64,000 nt of DNA from an uncultured Bacilli bacterium. Its GTDB lineage: Bacteria > Bacillota_I > Bacilli_A > RF39 > UBA660. Numbering within the stretch: the stretch's first letter is position 1; the number at the start of each line of letters is the position of its first letter. Where the stretch lies: positions 90,680 through 154,679 of the forward strand of contig CAKPEZ010000003.1 in the NCBI GenBank assembly GCA_934149465.1, read 5' to 3'. This document shows, in pieces, positions 1 through 7,779 of this stretch. Under the pieces are notes generated by a model. The model ran no database searches. It was not told the origin of the DNA and saw nothing but the letters and a program-made list of their open reading frames with translations. Both the position numbers and the translations under genes were made by a program.

Positions 1-1243
1 TTATTCCTAGAGTAGATGCTCCAACCATAAATAAAAGACGATACCATCTTAGACTATTAATAATTTCGATTTCGGTAAAGGGAAGAGAACAAATGGAAGT
101 AAGGGCAATTACAATTATCATAATTGGCGATACTATTCCAGCATTAACAGCAGCTTCTCCTAGGATAAGTGCTCCCACTATTGATAAAGAGCTTCCAGCA
201 AAAGCGGGGACTCTTAAATCACTTTCTCTTAGTATTTCAAAAGAAATCATCATAATAAAAGCTTCGAAAAAAGCAGGAAAAGGAACTCCATCTCTTTGAA
301 TAGAAAAACTAATTAATAATTCGGTTGGAATCATTTCTTGATTATAAGTAATAAGCGCTATATAAATAGCGGGAAAAAGTAGAGCGATAAAGAACGATAA
401 ATATTTTAAAATTCTGGTTAAAGAAGCATTAATACTTTTATTATAATAATCTTCAGGCGTTTTAAAGAAATCATTTAAAACAGCAGGCATAATAAGAGCA
501 AATGGACAGTTATCTGCTAATATAACTATTTTTCCATCTAATAGAGCATTACTTACAGTATCAGGTCTTTCAGTTGAAATAATTGTTGGTAAAATACTTT
601 TATTTTCTTTAATAATAATATTTTTAATTATATCGATATTGACAATGCCATCTATATCAATGTTTTCTATTCTTTTTTTAATTTTATTAACTAGTTCTTC
701 TTTGGCAACTTTATTTATATATAAAATAGCTGTTTTAGTCTTGGTATATCTTCCTAAATTTAAAGTATCAATCCATAAGTCATTGCTTTTAATTCTCTTT
801 TTTACAAGTCCAATATTTTTTTGATAATCTTCAACAAAAGAATCTTTAGCGCCTCTTAAAGAATTTTCTACATCTGGAGTAGCAATACTTCTAGTAATAT
901 TAGCTTTTGTTTCTAAAGCAATATATTCTTTTTCTCCTTCTATTAAAATAATGGTAAATCCTTGATGTAAATAAGTACAAATGCTTTCATAAGTATTTAT
1001 TCTTTTAGTTTTAAAATTACTTATATTATTTTCAATTAATTCTAAAAGATTTTTCCTTTTATTATAATTTAACTCAATATTATTTAAGCTTCTAATAATG
1101 AAATCACTTATTTTATCGCTTGATGTTAATGGTTCATTATAAATTAAGTATATTTTTTTATTATGAATTATTTTTTTTCGATAAGTTATATCTTCAATAT
1201 TATTAGTTTGTTTTTTTAGTTTTTTAATAATTTCTTCTATCAT
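1..1243 (-). CDS. gerA: GerA-family spore germination receptor A subunit (3' end cut by the window)
   Basis: Only the first 414 codons are inside the window; the reading frame runs off base 1 without a stop. The protein is a membrane subunit of a nutrient germinant receptor (GerAA/SpoVAF family) in the spore inner membrane. Residues about 1-260 form the soluble N-terminal part, with the family-like stretch LPTIISTERPDTVSNALLDG near residue 220. From about 270 on there are hydrophobic spans, including FEILRESDLRVP followed by SIVGALILGEAAVNAGIVSP, which is the signature of the family. The start ATG at 1243 has AGGTGA about 6 bases upstream. Downstream partners (GerB/GerC type) would lie outside the window. 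The family call is secure; which receptor it is cannot be told. Confidence 0.93.
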   Translation of the reverse strand, partial: MIEEIIKKLKKQTNNIEDITYRKKIIHNKKIYLIYNEPLTSSDKISDFIIRSLNNIELNYNKRKNLLELIENNISNFKTKRINTYESICTYLHQGFTIILIEGEKEYIALETKANITRSIATPDVENSLRGAKDSFVEDYQKNIGLVKKRIKSNDLWIDTLNLGRYTKTKTAILYINKVAKEELVNKIKKRIENIDIDGIVNIDIIKNIIIKENKSILPTIISTERPDTVSNALLDGKIVILADNCPFALIMPAVLNDFFKTPEDYYNKSINASLTRILKYLSFFIALLFPAIYIALITYNQEMIPTELLISFSIQRDGVPFPAFFEAFIMMISFEILRESDLRVPAFAGSSLSIVGALILGEAAVNAGIVSPIMIIVIALTSICSLPFTEIEIINSLRWYRLLFMVGASTLGI

Positions 1244-1296
1244 AGAACTTCACCTAATGTTATTATGCTAAAAAAAAAGAAAAATATTATATGTAT

Positions 1297-2049
1297 TTAT
1301 AATACTTGTCTTTTTTTTATTAGTTCTTTTCTTTGATTATTTACAGTACTTTCTTTTAATTCTTCTAAAAATATATTAGGATAAGAATTAGGGTTTTGAT
1401 TATATAAAAGAGTGGTTAAGTAAGTAGTTAAATTAGTATTGGTAAAGAGATTATTAATTAGCTTTAAAAATTTTGTTCTTGATTGATAAGCAAGTGGGAA
1501 GAAATTTAGTTTATAGATAATGCTTAAAGTAATGATGGTACAGTTAAAAAGATCAGTTATTTGTAATTCTTTGAAATTATCTAAGTTATAAGATATTCCA
1601 GGCATAAGAGTATCATCTAGATCAATTAGTTTTACGTCTTTGTTTTTAACTATTATATTGTCCATATGTAAATCATTGTGAATGATTTTATTTTGGTGCA
1701 GGCTTTGTAATCCAATTATTATTTTTCTAGCGAGTTTTAATCTTTGTTCGTAGGGTATATCAAAGTTATTTAGATAATTTTCTAAATTTAGATAATCTTT
1801 GTAATAAGGGACGCTAACGCCAATAAATTTATTTTCGTTAGTAATTATTCCATCAGGAATAACGCAGTCTGAAAGATTAGGAATATTACTTAGTACATTA
1901 ATAGAGGTAAGATTTTGCGGAGTAAAATATTTGGAGTATATTTTATATAAGTGATCATCTTTTAAATAAATAGTAGAACTCCAAAAGTTATTGCCTTTTT
2001 TGTATAAAGTTATTTGATTTTTTAAATCTTGATATTCATATTTTTTCAT
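1297..2049 (-). CDS. Protein-kinase-fold protein, small (250 aa)
   Basis: The sequence shows a kinase-fold catalytic core: IHNDLHMDNIIV near residues 124-135 (catalytic-loop pattern HxDLHxxN) and KLIDLDD near 140-146 (metal-binding DFG-like position). Such short proteins include eukaryote-like Ser/Thr kinases and small-molecule kinases of the aminoglycoside/choline type. The N-terminal glycine loop is not obvious, so the substrate cannot be assigned. The ATG at 2049 is preceded by AAGGAG. It lies 53 bp upstream of the germination receptor gene on the same strand, so the two may be co-transcribed. Kinase-fold proteins of the CotS/YutH group are spore-coat proteins, so a spore role is possible but is only inference. 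Confidence 0.7.
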   Translation of the reverse strand: MKKYEYQDLKNQITLYKKGNNFWSSTIYLKDDHLYKIYSKYFTPQNLTSINVLSNIPNLSDCVIPDGIITNENKFIGVSVPYYKDYLNLENYLNNFDIPYEQRLKLARKIIIGLQSLHQNKIIHNDLHMDNIIVKNKDVKLIDLDDTLMPGISYNLDNFKELQITDLFNCTIITLSIIYKLNFFPLAYQSRTKFLKLINNLFTNTNLTTYLTTLLYNQNPNSYPNIFLEELKESTVNNQRKELIKKRQVL

Positions 2050-2102
2050 AAATACTCCTTTTAATAGTATTTATTATAATTAAAAAGATATGCTTGTCAA
2101 GT

Positions 2103-2124
2103 AAAAAAACTCCTTAAGGAGTTT
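2103..2124 (-). terminator. Rho-independent terminator after the oxidase-fold gene
   Basis: On the minus strand AAACTCC-TTAA-GGAGTTT forms a 7-bp hairpin followed by a run of T. It overlaps the stop codon of the gene that ends at 2123. Confidence 0.8.
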
Positions 2125-2464
2125 AGTAAGAATAATATCTTTTTCCAATAATTTCTTCTGGTTCAACTTTTATATTTTCTTCATTAACACTAGCAGTTCC
2201 TTTTATTATTATTGTATCTGTTGATCCCCAAGATTGGCTATATAATAAAATTTGAACATTATTATTGTTTTTTATTATATTAGTTTTACGATCAGAATTT
2301 AAATTTTTAAAGTTAAAATATAATTTATTATCTTCGTTTGATATTTGATAGTACATTGGAATAGTTAAAGGTTTATTTTTATCTATTAGAGATAGAAGAC
2401 AAGTATTATCATGATTTATGATGTTATATATTTCTTCTTTAGAAATTTCTTCATAATTTTTCAT
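2123..2464 (-). CDS. Pyridoxamine-5'-phosphate-oxidase-fold flavoprotein (short)
   Basis: A 113-residue protein with the split-barrel FMN-binding pattern. It has an N-terminal helix (EISKEEIYNIINH), then LSLIDKNKPLTIPMYYQ, LYFNFKN, and a strand run VQILLYSQSWGSTDTIIIKGTA. These match the Pyridox_ox_2-like group, which bind FMN or related cofactors and include nitroimidazole-resistance-type proteins. The substrate is unknown. The start ATG at 2464 has a strong AGGAGG site. The gene is transcribed alone, ending in a hairpin at 2103-2124, and faces away from the sigma-like gene at 2611. Confidence 0.7.
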   Translation of the reverse strand: MKNYEEISKEEIYNIINHDNTCLLSLIDKNKPLTIPMYYQISNEDNKLYFNFKNLNSDRKTNIIKNNNNVQILLYSQSWGSTDTIIIKGTASVNEENIKVEPEEIIGKRYYSY

Positions 2465-2556
2465 AAAATTCCTCCTCTTTTAAGTGTATGCTTAATTAAA
2501 AAAAAGTTGAATAAATGTAAACTAGTAAGTTACAAAGCGTTTTTTCTTTAAAACTA

Positions 2557-2586
2557 TTGCGCTTTTATAAGAAGTTATTATATAAT
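2557..2586 (+). promoter_or_regulatory. Sigma-A-like promoter of the 2611 module
   Basis: TTGCGC (2557-2562), 18-bp spacer, TATAAT (2581-2586). It lies 24 bp before the start codon at 2611, and an AAAGGGTG ribosome site sits between. Confidence 0.6.
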
Positions 2587-2610
2587 TAAGAAAATAGAAA
2601 GGGTGTAGTA

Positions 2611-3360
2611 ATGAATGAGTATTATTATCAAGGATTTCCTTTAAAAGAATATTGTTTAAAGAATAATCTTGATTATTGGAAAATATATCATAATCTATAT
2701 TATTTTAAGAAAAATTATGGTGATAATTTTTTAGATGAAGAACAAATTACTAAGATTATCTTTAAGATGAAAGAAAGAAAAAAATTTAAAATAATAAAAA
2801 GATTGGTATTTCTTTTGAATAAAGAAGAAATATTTGATGATGATTTTTATAAGTTTGTTTGTAAAGACTTAAATATTTCTTATAAAAAAGTAAAAGCTTA
2901 CTCTTTAAATGGTTATCCTTTGAAAAAGGTTATTCTTTATACTTATTATTTTGGACAATCTTTAAATAAAAAGAATGAGCTTTTTATTAGAAAAAATCAT
3001 TTAGATAAAGTACTTCATTATAAATTAGAAATTAATATTTATACAATGATCGCTTATTATAAATGTGGAGATAATAAATATTTAGAAAATATGCTTTCTT
3101 ATTTAGAGAAAATAGGAATTAATACAGTAAGTAAGTTATTAAGAAGTTATAATTATTATTTTGATAAAGAAAAGAAGATGGATTTGATCCAAGAAGCTAA
3201 TTTTATTTTATTTAGTATTGTTAATTCGTTAGCAATTAATAATTTAAAGCAATTTATGAAGTATTTGCACTTAGCTTTAAGAAAAAGATTGAATGATTAT
3301 TTAAGAAAAAACTTTAAATATCATTTAGAAATGAAAGAGAATATTTTATATAATTTTTAG
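2611..3360 (+). CDS. Divergent sigma-70 region-2-like protein
   Basis: I do not recognise this 249-residue protein as a named family. Its C-terminal third (about residues 190-238) reads like sigma-70 region 2: DLIQEANFILFSIVNSLA, then FMKYLHLALRKRLNDYLRKN. This matches the DLxQEGxxGLxxA and FxTYxxxxIRxxIxDxxR pattern in order and spacing. The N-terminal half carries two related segments (YYQGFPLKEYCLKNNLDYWK at about 5-24 and SLNGYPLKKVILYTYYFGQS at about 98-117) that may be helix-turn-helix units. No region-4 DNA-binding domain follows in this frame. The stop is UUU UAG, and the +1 frame continues with a region-4-like stretch (see 3377-3631). The start has AAAGGGTG upstream. It leads a run of tightly spaced genes up to 4616. 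Confidence 0.6.
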   Translation: MNEYYYQGFPLKEYCLKNNLDYWKIYHNLYYFKKNYGDNFLDEEQITKIIFKMKERKKFKIIKRLVFLLNKEEIFDDDFYKFVCKDLNISYKKVKAYSLNGYPLKKVILYTYYFGQSLNKKNELFIRKNHLDKVLHYKLEINIYTMIAYYKCGDNKYLENMLSYLEKIGINTVSKLLRSYNYYFDKEKKMDLIQEANFILFSIVNSLAINNLKQFMKYLHLALRKRLNDYLRKNFKYHLEMKENILYNF

Positions 3361-3376
3361 AAAGAGGGATAGTTTT

Positions 3377-3631
3377 ATTAGAGAAGTATTTGATTATATA
3401 GATATAATTTATTGTAGAGAGGATCCTTTATTATATTTAATTAGAAGAGAATTTTATGATTTAGTAAGAGAATCTTATTTAAAATTAAGTTTTAAAGAAA
3501 GAAGTTTTATTAATGAGCATATTTTTAATGAAATAGAAGTTTCTGATAAAAATAAAAGTATTTTATTATCTAATGTTTTATTAAAACTTTTATTTATTAT
3601 TGAAGAAAAATATTATCGAAAGGGTGTATAA
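3377..3631 (+). CDS. 84-codon open frame, possible continuation of the sigma-like gene or an ATT-start gene
   Basis: The frame is open from 3335 to the TAA at 3629-3631 but has no ATG, GTG or TTG near its start. Two readings are possible. (a) An AGAGGG site at 3364-3368 lies a normal distance before ATT at 3377, which would be a rare start codon. (b) Ribosomes reaching UUU UAG at 3355-3360 slip +1 and enter this frame, giving one protein of about 339 residues. The product contains FYDLVRESYLKLSFKERSFI, which resembles the LxxLxxRER start of sigma region 4, but no clear helix-turn-helix follows. It ends 3 bp before the next start codon, which suggests it is translated. A decayed gene or a base error in the T run is also possible. 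Confidence 0.45.
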   Translation: MREVFDYIDIIYCREDPLLYLIRREFYDLVRESYLKLSFKERSFINEHIFNEIEVSDKNKSILLSNVLLKLLFIIEEKYYRKGV

Positions 3632-3634
3632 AAG

Positions 3635-3784
3635 ATGAATGAATTAATTAAAGAGATTTTGCTTGCTATTATTAGCTTTTTAGGAGGTACTGCAAGTGGA
3701 TATATTATTTCACAAAAGAAGATTAATAAGATTAAGATAAAAGGAAATAACAATATGGTAGTAGGAAATAATAATAATGAATAA
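3635..3784 (+). CDS. 49-residue single-span membrane peptide with a GNNN tail
   Basis: A short gene: residues about 5-25 are hydrophobic (IKEILLAIISFLGGTASGYI), followed by a basic patch (QKKINK) and the tail IKIKGNNNMVVGNNNNE. AAAGGGTG lies upstream of the ATG at 3635. Its last codons overlap the start of the 3777 gene (ATGAATAA), so translation is probably coupled. The tail motif KIKGNNN-x-V recurs at the N-terminus of that next protein, which suggests that the two assemble through matching beta-strand elements. No function is known to me. Confidence 0.6.
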   Translation: MNELIKEILLAIISFLGGTASGYIISQKKINKIKIKGNNNMVVGNNNNE

Positions 3785-4616
3785 GACTTTAAAAATAAAA
3801 GGAAATAATAATCAGGTCGCATTTAAGGGGGATATTTTTAATTTATATGTTCCTAATTATTCTTCATATTACAAGGAAGTAAATAAAGAGATTTCTTTAA
3901 AAAATATCTTTTCTTCTAAGATTTTAAAAGTAATTAGTGAAATTAATAAATATGATACTACTTTTAATATAGAAGTACTTGGTAGTTTATTAGAGATTAA
4001 TTCTTTAGATGAATTATTAGTATATTTTAATACTTCTAAAGAGCCATCTTTTGAGTTTATGGATATGGTTTCTAAGAATATTCATATATCTTCTTCTTGG
4101 CTTAAATATTCTAATGGTAATATTTTTGATATAGAATCTATATATTGTTATCCACTTTCTAATTTTTATGAAGTTATATTAGAAAAGAAGCCTTTGAATA
4201 TTTATGTTATTTTAAAAGAAGGAAAAGATATGGAGATAATGATTTTGCTTCAAATAGATAAATATAAATACCAAAGGTATTACAAAAGTATTGCTTTATA
4301 TGAAGTAATGGGCGCTACTGGGAAGAGTGAAATTTATGAGTTATATAAATTCTTTAAGAAGTTAAATTCTAATAGCCTTTTATATTTAAATACTTATGGA
4401 TTATGGCTAAATGATAATATATTTAATGCTATTATGAGCGGAAAGATATATCCTGGAGCAATTCATAAAGAAAAAGAAGGAATAAACTATTTTTATGAAG
4501 ATTTTCTTGATATTGAACATCAATATTTTGATGAAGATACTTATTTAAAAATGTATAATAAAAACTTTTTAATAGGGCAAGAAATAATTAGATACTATTT
4601 AAAGGAAAAATTATGA
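3777..4616 (+). CDS. Unknown 279-aa protein with N-terminal KIKGNNN motif and XRE-like helix segment
   Basis: Not recognised as a named family. It begins MNKTLKIKGNNNQVAFKG, repeating the tail of the overlapping 49-residue peptide. Residues about 65-125 look like a helix-turn-helix of the XRE/Cro kind: GSLLEINSLDELLVYF, then PSFEFMDMVSKNIHISSSWL and KYSNGNIFDIES. The last two resemble the 'I-S-x-x-W-L-x-x-G-x-G-x-x-F' end of repressor domains. The rest (about 126-279) is mixed alpha/beta without catalytic motifs that I can name. It is the last gene of the module that starts at 2611. A DNA-binding regulator tethered by a membrane partner is an inference only. Confidence 0.55.
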   Translation: MNKTLKIKGNNNQVAFKGDIFNLYVPNYSSYYKEVNKEISLKNIFSSKILKVISEINKYDTTFNIEVLGSLLEINSLDELLVYFNTSKEPSFEFMDMVSKNIHISSSWLKYSNGNIFDIESIYCYPLSNFYEVILEKKPLNIYVILKEGKDMEIMILLQIDKYKYQRYYKSIALYEVMGATGKSEIYELYKFFKKLNSNSLLYLNTYGLWLNDNIFNAIMSGKIYPGAIHKEKEGINYFYEDFLDIEHQYFDEDTYLKMYNKNFLIGQEIIRYYLKEKL

Positions 4617-4640
4617 TATAATTATTATAGGAGGATGTTT

Positions 4641-5303
4641 ATGAATAGAAAAAGTGTTTCTGTTATGATTGGTATTGTTATTATTCTTATTGGTACTGTT
4701 ATCCTAGGAAATAATCTTAGTTGGTGGAACGTTGATATATTTTTCCCAGGCTGGTGGACTTTATTTATTATAATTCCATCTATAATTGGTATGGTAAAAG
4801 ATCAAACTTATTTTTCTTCTAGTATATTTATTGTTCTTGGTATTTTACTTTTCTTAGCATGTCAAGAAATTATTATTTGGGATTTAGTATGGAAGATCTT
4901 ACTTCCGATAGTATTTATTACTTTAGGTCTTTCTATTATATTTAAACCTAGTGTTAATAAAATGCAAGGAAAGAAAATAGGAAAAGCTAAACAAGAATAT
5001 ATTGGTATTTTCTCTGGCTCAGAAGATAAGGTTAAGGGAAAATTTGAAGACGCTACTTGTACTGCTGTTTTTGGCGGAGTAGAACTTGATCTTAGAGATG
5101 CTTCCATAAAAGAAGATATTGTTATTGATTGCATTTCAGTCTTTGGTGGAATTACGATTAAAGTTCCTGATAATGTGATTGTAAAACCGATTGGAACTCC
5201 AATATTTGGTGGAGTAGAAAATAGAGCAACCCAAAATAAGGATAGTAAAATAACAATACATGTTAATTATACGTGTATATTTGGAGGAATTGAAATTAGA
5301 TAA
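4641..5303 (+). CDS. LiaF-like membrane protein (DUF5668 spans plus C-terminal toastrack domain)
   Basis: Four hydrophobic spans fill residues 1-105 (for example VMIGIVIILIGTVILGNNLS and WTLFIIIPSIIGMV). A charged linker follows, then a repeated beta domain with AVFGGVELDLRDA, SVFGGITIKVPDNV, PIFGGVENRA and CIFGGIEIR. The FGG repeats are the signature of the C-terminal domain of LiaF/VraT-type envelope-stress regulators. Partner genes (LiaS/LiaR) are not adjacent, so a role in cell-envelope sensing is only family-level inference. The ATG at 4641 is preferred over 4635 because AGGAGG (4629-4634) abuts 4635. The gene ends in a hairpin at 5294-5316. Confidence 0.8.
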   Translation: MNRKSVSVMIGIVIILIGTVILGNNLSWWNVDIFFPGWWTLFIIIPSIIGMVKDQTYFSSSIFIVLGILLFLACQEIIIWDLVWKILLPIVFITLGLSIIFKPSVNKMQGKKIGKAKQEYIGIFSGSEDKVKGKFEDATCTAVFGGVELDLRDASIKEDIVIDCISVFGGITIKVPDNVIVKPIGTPIFGGVENRATQNKDSKITIHVNYTCIFGGIEIR

Positions 5304-5322
5304 TAACTATCTAATTTTTTTC
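5294..5322 (+). terminator. Terminator of the LiaF-like gene
   Basis: AATTAGATA and TATCTAATT pair as a perfect 9-bp stem with a 5-base loop, followed by seven T. The stem overlaps the end of the coding sequence. Confidence 0.85.
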
Positions 5323-5344
5323 TTTACGTAAAATATAAAAAACT

Positions 5345-5371
5345 TTAGCACTCAATATTGACAAGTGCTAA
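5345..5371 (+). promoter_or_regulatory. CIRCE operator (HrcA binding site)
   Basis: TTAGCACTC, a 9-base spacer, then AAGTGCTAA. This is the CIRCE inverted repeat TTAGCACTC-N9-GAGTGCTAA with one mismatch. HrcA represses through this element in Bacillota. It overlaps the -35 box of the htpG promoter, so bound HrcA would block RNA polymerase. Confidence 0.93.
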
Positions 5372-5386
5372 TAGGAGTGCTACAAT
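5358..5386 (+). promoter_or_regulatory. Sigma-A promoter of htpG-hsp20
   Basis: Perfect TTGACA (5358-5363), 17-bp spacer, TACAAT (5381-5386). The -35 box lies inside the CIRCE repeat. An extra GAGTGCTA half-site lies in the spacer (5375-5382). Confidence 0.9.
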
Positions 5387-5430
5387 GTAATTGTTGAATG
5401 AATCAACAGATACAATAAAGGAGGTATTTT

Positions 5431-7260
5431 ATGAAAAAAGCATTTAAATCAGAATCAAAAAAATTACTTGATTTAATGATTAATTCTATTTATACAAATA
5501 AAGATATTTTTTTAAGAGAACTCATCTCTAATGCTAGTGATGCTTTAGATAAGCTATATTATATCTCTTTAACGAATAAAGATTTAAAAGTATCTAGAGA
5601 GAATTTAAAAATAAATTTAAGTATAGATGAAAAGAATCGTACCTTAACTATTAGTGATAATGGTATTGGTATGAATGATGAAGAATTAGAGAGTAACTTA
5701 GGAACAATTGCTAAAAGTGGTTCACTTTTGTTTAAAGAAAATTTAGATCCTAAGAAAGATGCTCATATTATAGGACAATTTGGTGTTGGATTTTATTCAG
5801 CATTTATGGTTAGTGATAATATTACTGTATTAAGTAAGAGCGCTACTAGTGATAAAGCATATGTTTGGACATCTACTGGAGCTTCAGGATATTCTATTGA
5901 AGAAGGAGAAAAGAAAGATAATGGTACAGTTATTACTCTTCATATAAAAGAAGATACTGATAGTGAGAGTTATAGTGAATATTTAACTTATGATAAGCTT
6001 CGCTCTTTAGTAAGGAAATATTCTGATTATATTAGATATCCAATTACTATTATTCATGACAACAAAGAAGAAACTTTAAATAGCATGATTCCTTTATGGA
6101 AGAAAGATAAAAAGGAAGTAACTAAAGAAGAATATGATAATTTTTATATGGATAAGTATTTTGATTATGAATGTCCTTTGAAAGTTATTCCTACATCTGT
6201 TGAGGGAGCTTGTAGTTATAAGGGAATTTTATTTATACCAAGTCATGCTCCATATGATTTTTATACTAAAGAGTATGAAAAAGGACTTGCCTTATATGCT
6301 AATGGAGTATTAATAATGGATAAGTGTTCAGACTTATTACCAGATTATTTTAGCTTTGTAAAGGGTGTTGTTGATAGTGAAGATTTATCTTTAAATATTT
6401 CAAGAGAAGTTCTTCAGCAAACAAAATCTTTAAAACTAATTGCTAAGAATATTGAAAATAAGATAAAAAATGAACTTCTTGATTTATTAAATAATGATCG
6501 TGAAAATTATAAAAAATTTTTTAAAGCTTTTGGTATGCAATTAAAGTTTGGTGTCTATAATAATTATGGATTAGATAAAGATAAGCTTCAAGATTTGTTA
6601 TTATTTTATTCTTCTTCTAAAGAAGATTATATTACTTTAAAAGAATATGTTCAAAATATGAAAGAAGGACAAGATAATATTTATTATGCTTGTGGTGAGA
6701 TGATTTCTAAAATAGATCATCTTCCTCAAACAGAGCAATTTAAAGAAAAAAATTATGAAGTTTTATATTTAACTGATTATGTAGATGAATTTACTTTGAA
6801 CGCTATTAGTACTTATGAAGGTAAGAAATTTGTAAATATTAGTAATGAGAATGTTGATTTGGAAGATGATAAATCTAAAGAAGAACTTAAGAAAATGAAT
6901 AATAATAATAAAGAACTTCTTGATAAGATGAAAGATCTTTTAAATATTACAGAAGTACGCTTTACTAATAAGTTAAAGACTCATCCTGTATGTTTAACTA
7001 GTAAAGGAAATGTCTCAATAGAGATGGAAAAAGTTATAAATGCAATGCCTACTGATGAAAAGATTAAGGCTGAGACAGTAATGGAGATAAATCAAAATCA
7101 TCCAATTGCACTTAAACTTCAAGATCTTTATAAAAATGATTTAGATGAGTTTTCTAAATATACTAAGATTTTATATTCAGAAGCTCGTTTAATAGAGGGA
7201 TTACCAATAGATAATCCTACAGAAATTAGTAATCTAATATGTGATGTGTTAGCAAAGTAA
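5431..7260 (+). CDS. htpG: Molecular chaperone HtpG (Hsp90)
   Basis: ATP-dependent cytosolic chaperone. The N-terminal GHKL ATPase motifs are all present: LRELISNASDALDKL (catalytic Glu near residue 31), DNGIGM, GTIAKSG, and GQFGVGFYSAF (the ATP lid, near 111-121). The middle domain has NISREVLQQ. The length of 609 residues is usual for bacterial HtpG. The start ATG has AAGGAGG upstream. It is the first gene after a CIRCE-controlled promoter, with hsp20 30 bp downstream. In B. subtilis htpG is not a CIRCE gene, so direct HrcA control here is a regulatory difference. Confidence 0.97.
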   Translation: MKKAFKSESKKLLDLMINSIYTNKDIFLRELISNASDALDKLYYISLTNKDLKVSRENLKINLSIDEKNRTLTISDNGIGMNDEELESNLGTIAKSGSLLFKENLDPKKDAHIIGQFGVGFYSAFMVSDNITVLSKSATSDKAYVWTSTGASGYSIEEGEKKDNGTVITLHIKEDTDSESYSEYLTYDKLRSLVRKYSDYIRYPITIIHDNKEETLNSMIPLWKKDKKEVTKEEYDNFYMDKYFDYECPLKVIPTSVEGACSYKGILFIPSHAPYDFYTKEYEKGLALYANGVLIMDKCSDLLPDYFSFVKGVVDSEDLSLNISREVLQQTKSLKLIAKNIENKIKNELLDLLNNDRENYKKFFKAFGMQLKFGVYNNYGLDKDKLQDLLLFYSSSKEDYITLKEYVQNMKEGQDNIYYACGEMISKIDHLPQTEQFKEKNYEVLYLTDYVDEFTLNAISTYEGKKFVNISNENVDLEDDKSKEELKKMNNNNKELLDKMKDLLNITEVRFTNKLKTHPVCLTSKGNVSIEMEKVINAMPTDEKIKAETVMEINQNHPIALKLQDLYKNDLDEFSKYTKILYSEARLIEGLPIDNPTEISNLICDVLAK

Positions 7261-7289
7261 CTAAAATAAAGAAAGGAAGATGATTATTT

Positions 7290-7667
7290 ATGCTACCAAG
7301 TAGAATATTTTTTGATAATATGTTAGATGATTTTAAATTTGAGGAAAGAATGAAATGTGATATTTATGAAAAGAAGGGTGTATATCATATTGAAGCAGAT
7401 ATTCCTGGATTTTCTAAAGATGATATTAAGTTAGAGCTTAATCGTGGTAATTTGATTATTACTGCTGAAAAAGAGGAAAAAGAAGAAGAGAAAGATAAAA
7501 AGTATATTCGCCGTGAAAGAAATTATTATGGTAAGTACCAAAGAAGTTTTTATTTAGGTGAAGTAGATGAAAATAATATTGAAGCAACCTTTAATAATGG
7601 TATTTTAAAGGTAAGTGTTCCTAAGAAACACGAAGAATCTTCTAAGAAATTAATTAGTATTAAATAA
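7290..7667 (+). CDS. hsp20: Small heat-shock protein, Hsp20/alpha-crystallin family
   Basis: A 125-residue holdase chaperone. The alpha-crystallin domain spans about residues 22-112: KKGVYHIEADIPGFSKDDI, RNYYGKYQRSFYLGEVD, then ATFNNGILKVSVPK, the conserved A-x-x-x-x-G-I/V-L motif. A C-terminal LISIK gives the I-x-I oligomerisation motif. It follows htpG by 29 bp with a GGAAG ribosome site, so both proteins come from the same CIRCE-regulated transcript. That transcript stops at the hairpin 7670-7700. Confidence 0.95.
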   Translation: MLPSRIFFDNMLDDFKFEERMKCDIYEKKGVYHIEADIPGFSKDDIKLELNRGNLIITAEKEEKEEEKDKKYIRRERNYYGKYQRSFYLGEVDENNIEATFNNGILKVSVPKKHEESSKKLISIK

Positions 7668-7669
7668 AA

Positions 7670-7705
7670 ATATGAAGGACTAGAAAATAGTTCTTCATAT
7701 TTTTT
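7670..7705 (+). terminator. Terminator of htpG-hsp20
   Basis: ATATGAAGGACT pairs with AGTTCTTCATAT (12 bp, one G-T pair), loop of 7 bases, then a T run. Confidence 0.9.
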
Positions 7706-7744
7706 ACTTTAAAAAATAATTTTGTCAAGTATAAGTATATTATC

Positions 7745-7773
7745 TTGCAATAGAATTTATTTTAAGATATACT
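7745..7773 (+). promoter_or_regulatory. Sigma-A promoter of the 7780-7902 leader
   Basis: TTGCAA (7745-7750), 17-bp spacer, TATACT (7768-7773). No coding start lies within the next 180 bases. Confidence 0.75.
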
Positions 7774-7779
7774 AAGATT

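Noticed and set aside
93..299. Plus-strand open frames at 93-299 and 639-824
   Set aside because: They are the complement of the germination-receptor gene, which has family motifs through the whole stretch; no ribosome sites.
4862..5134. Minus-strand frames opposite the LiaF-like gene and others such as 11790-12017, 17840-18205, 49326-49553 and 59274-59528
   Set aside because: All lie inside well-supported genes on the other strand and show no domain signature or ribosome site.
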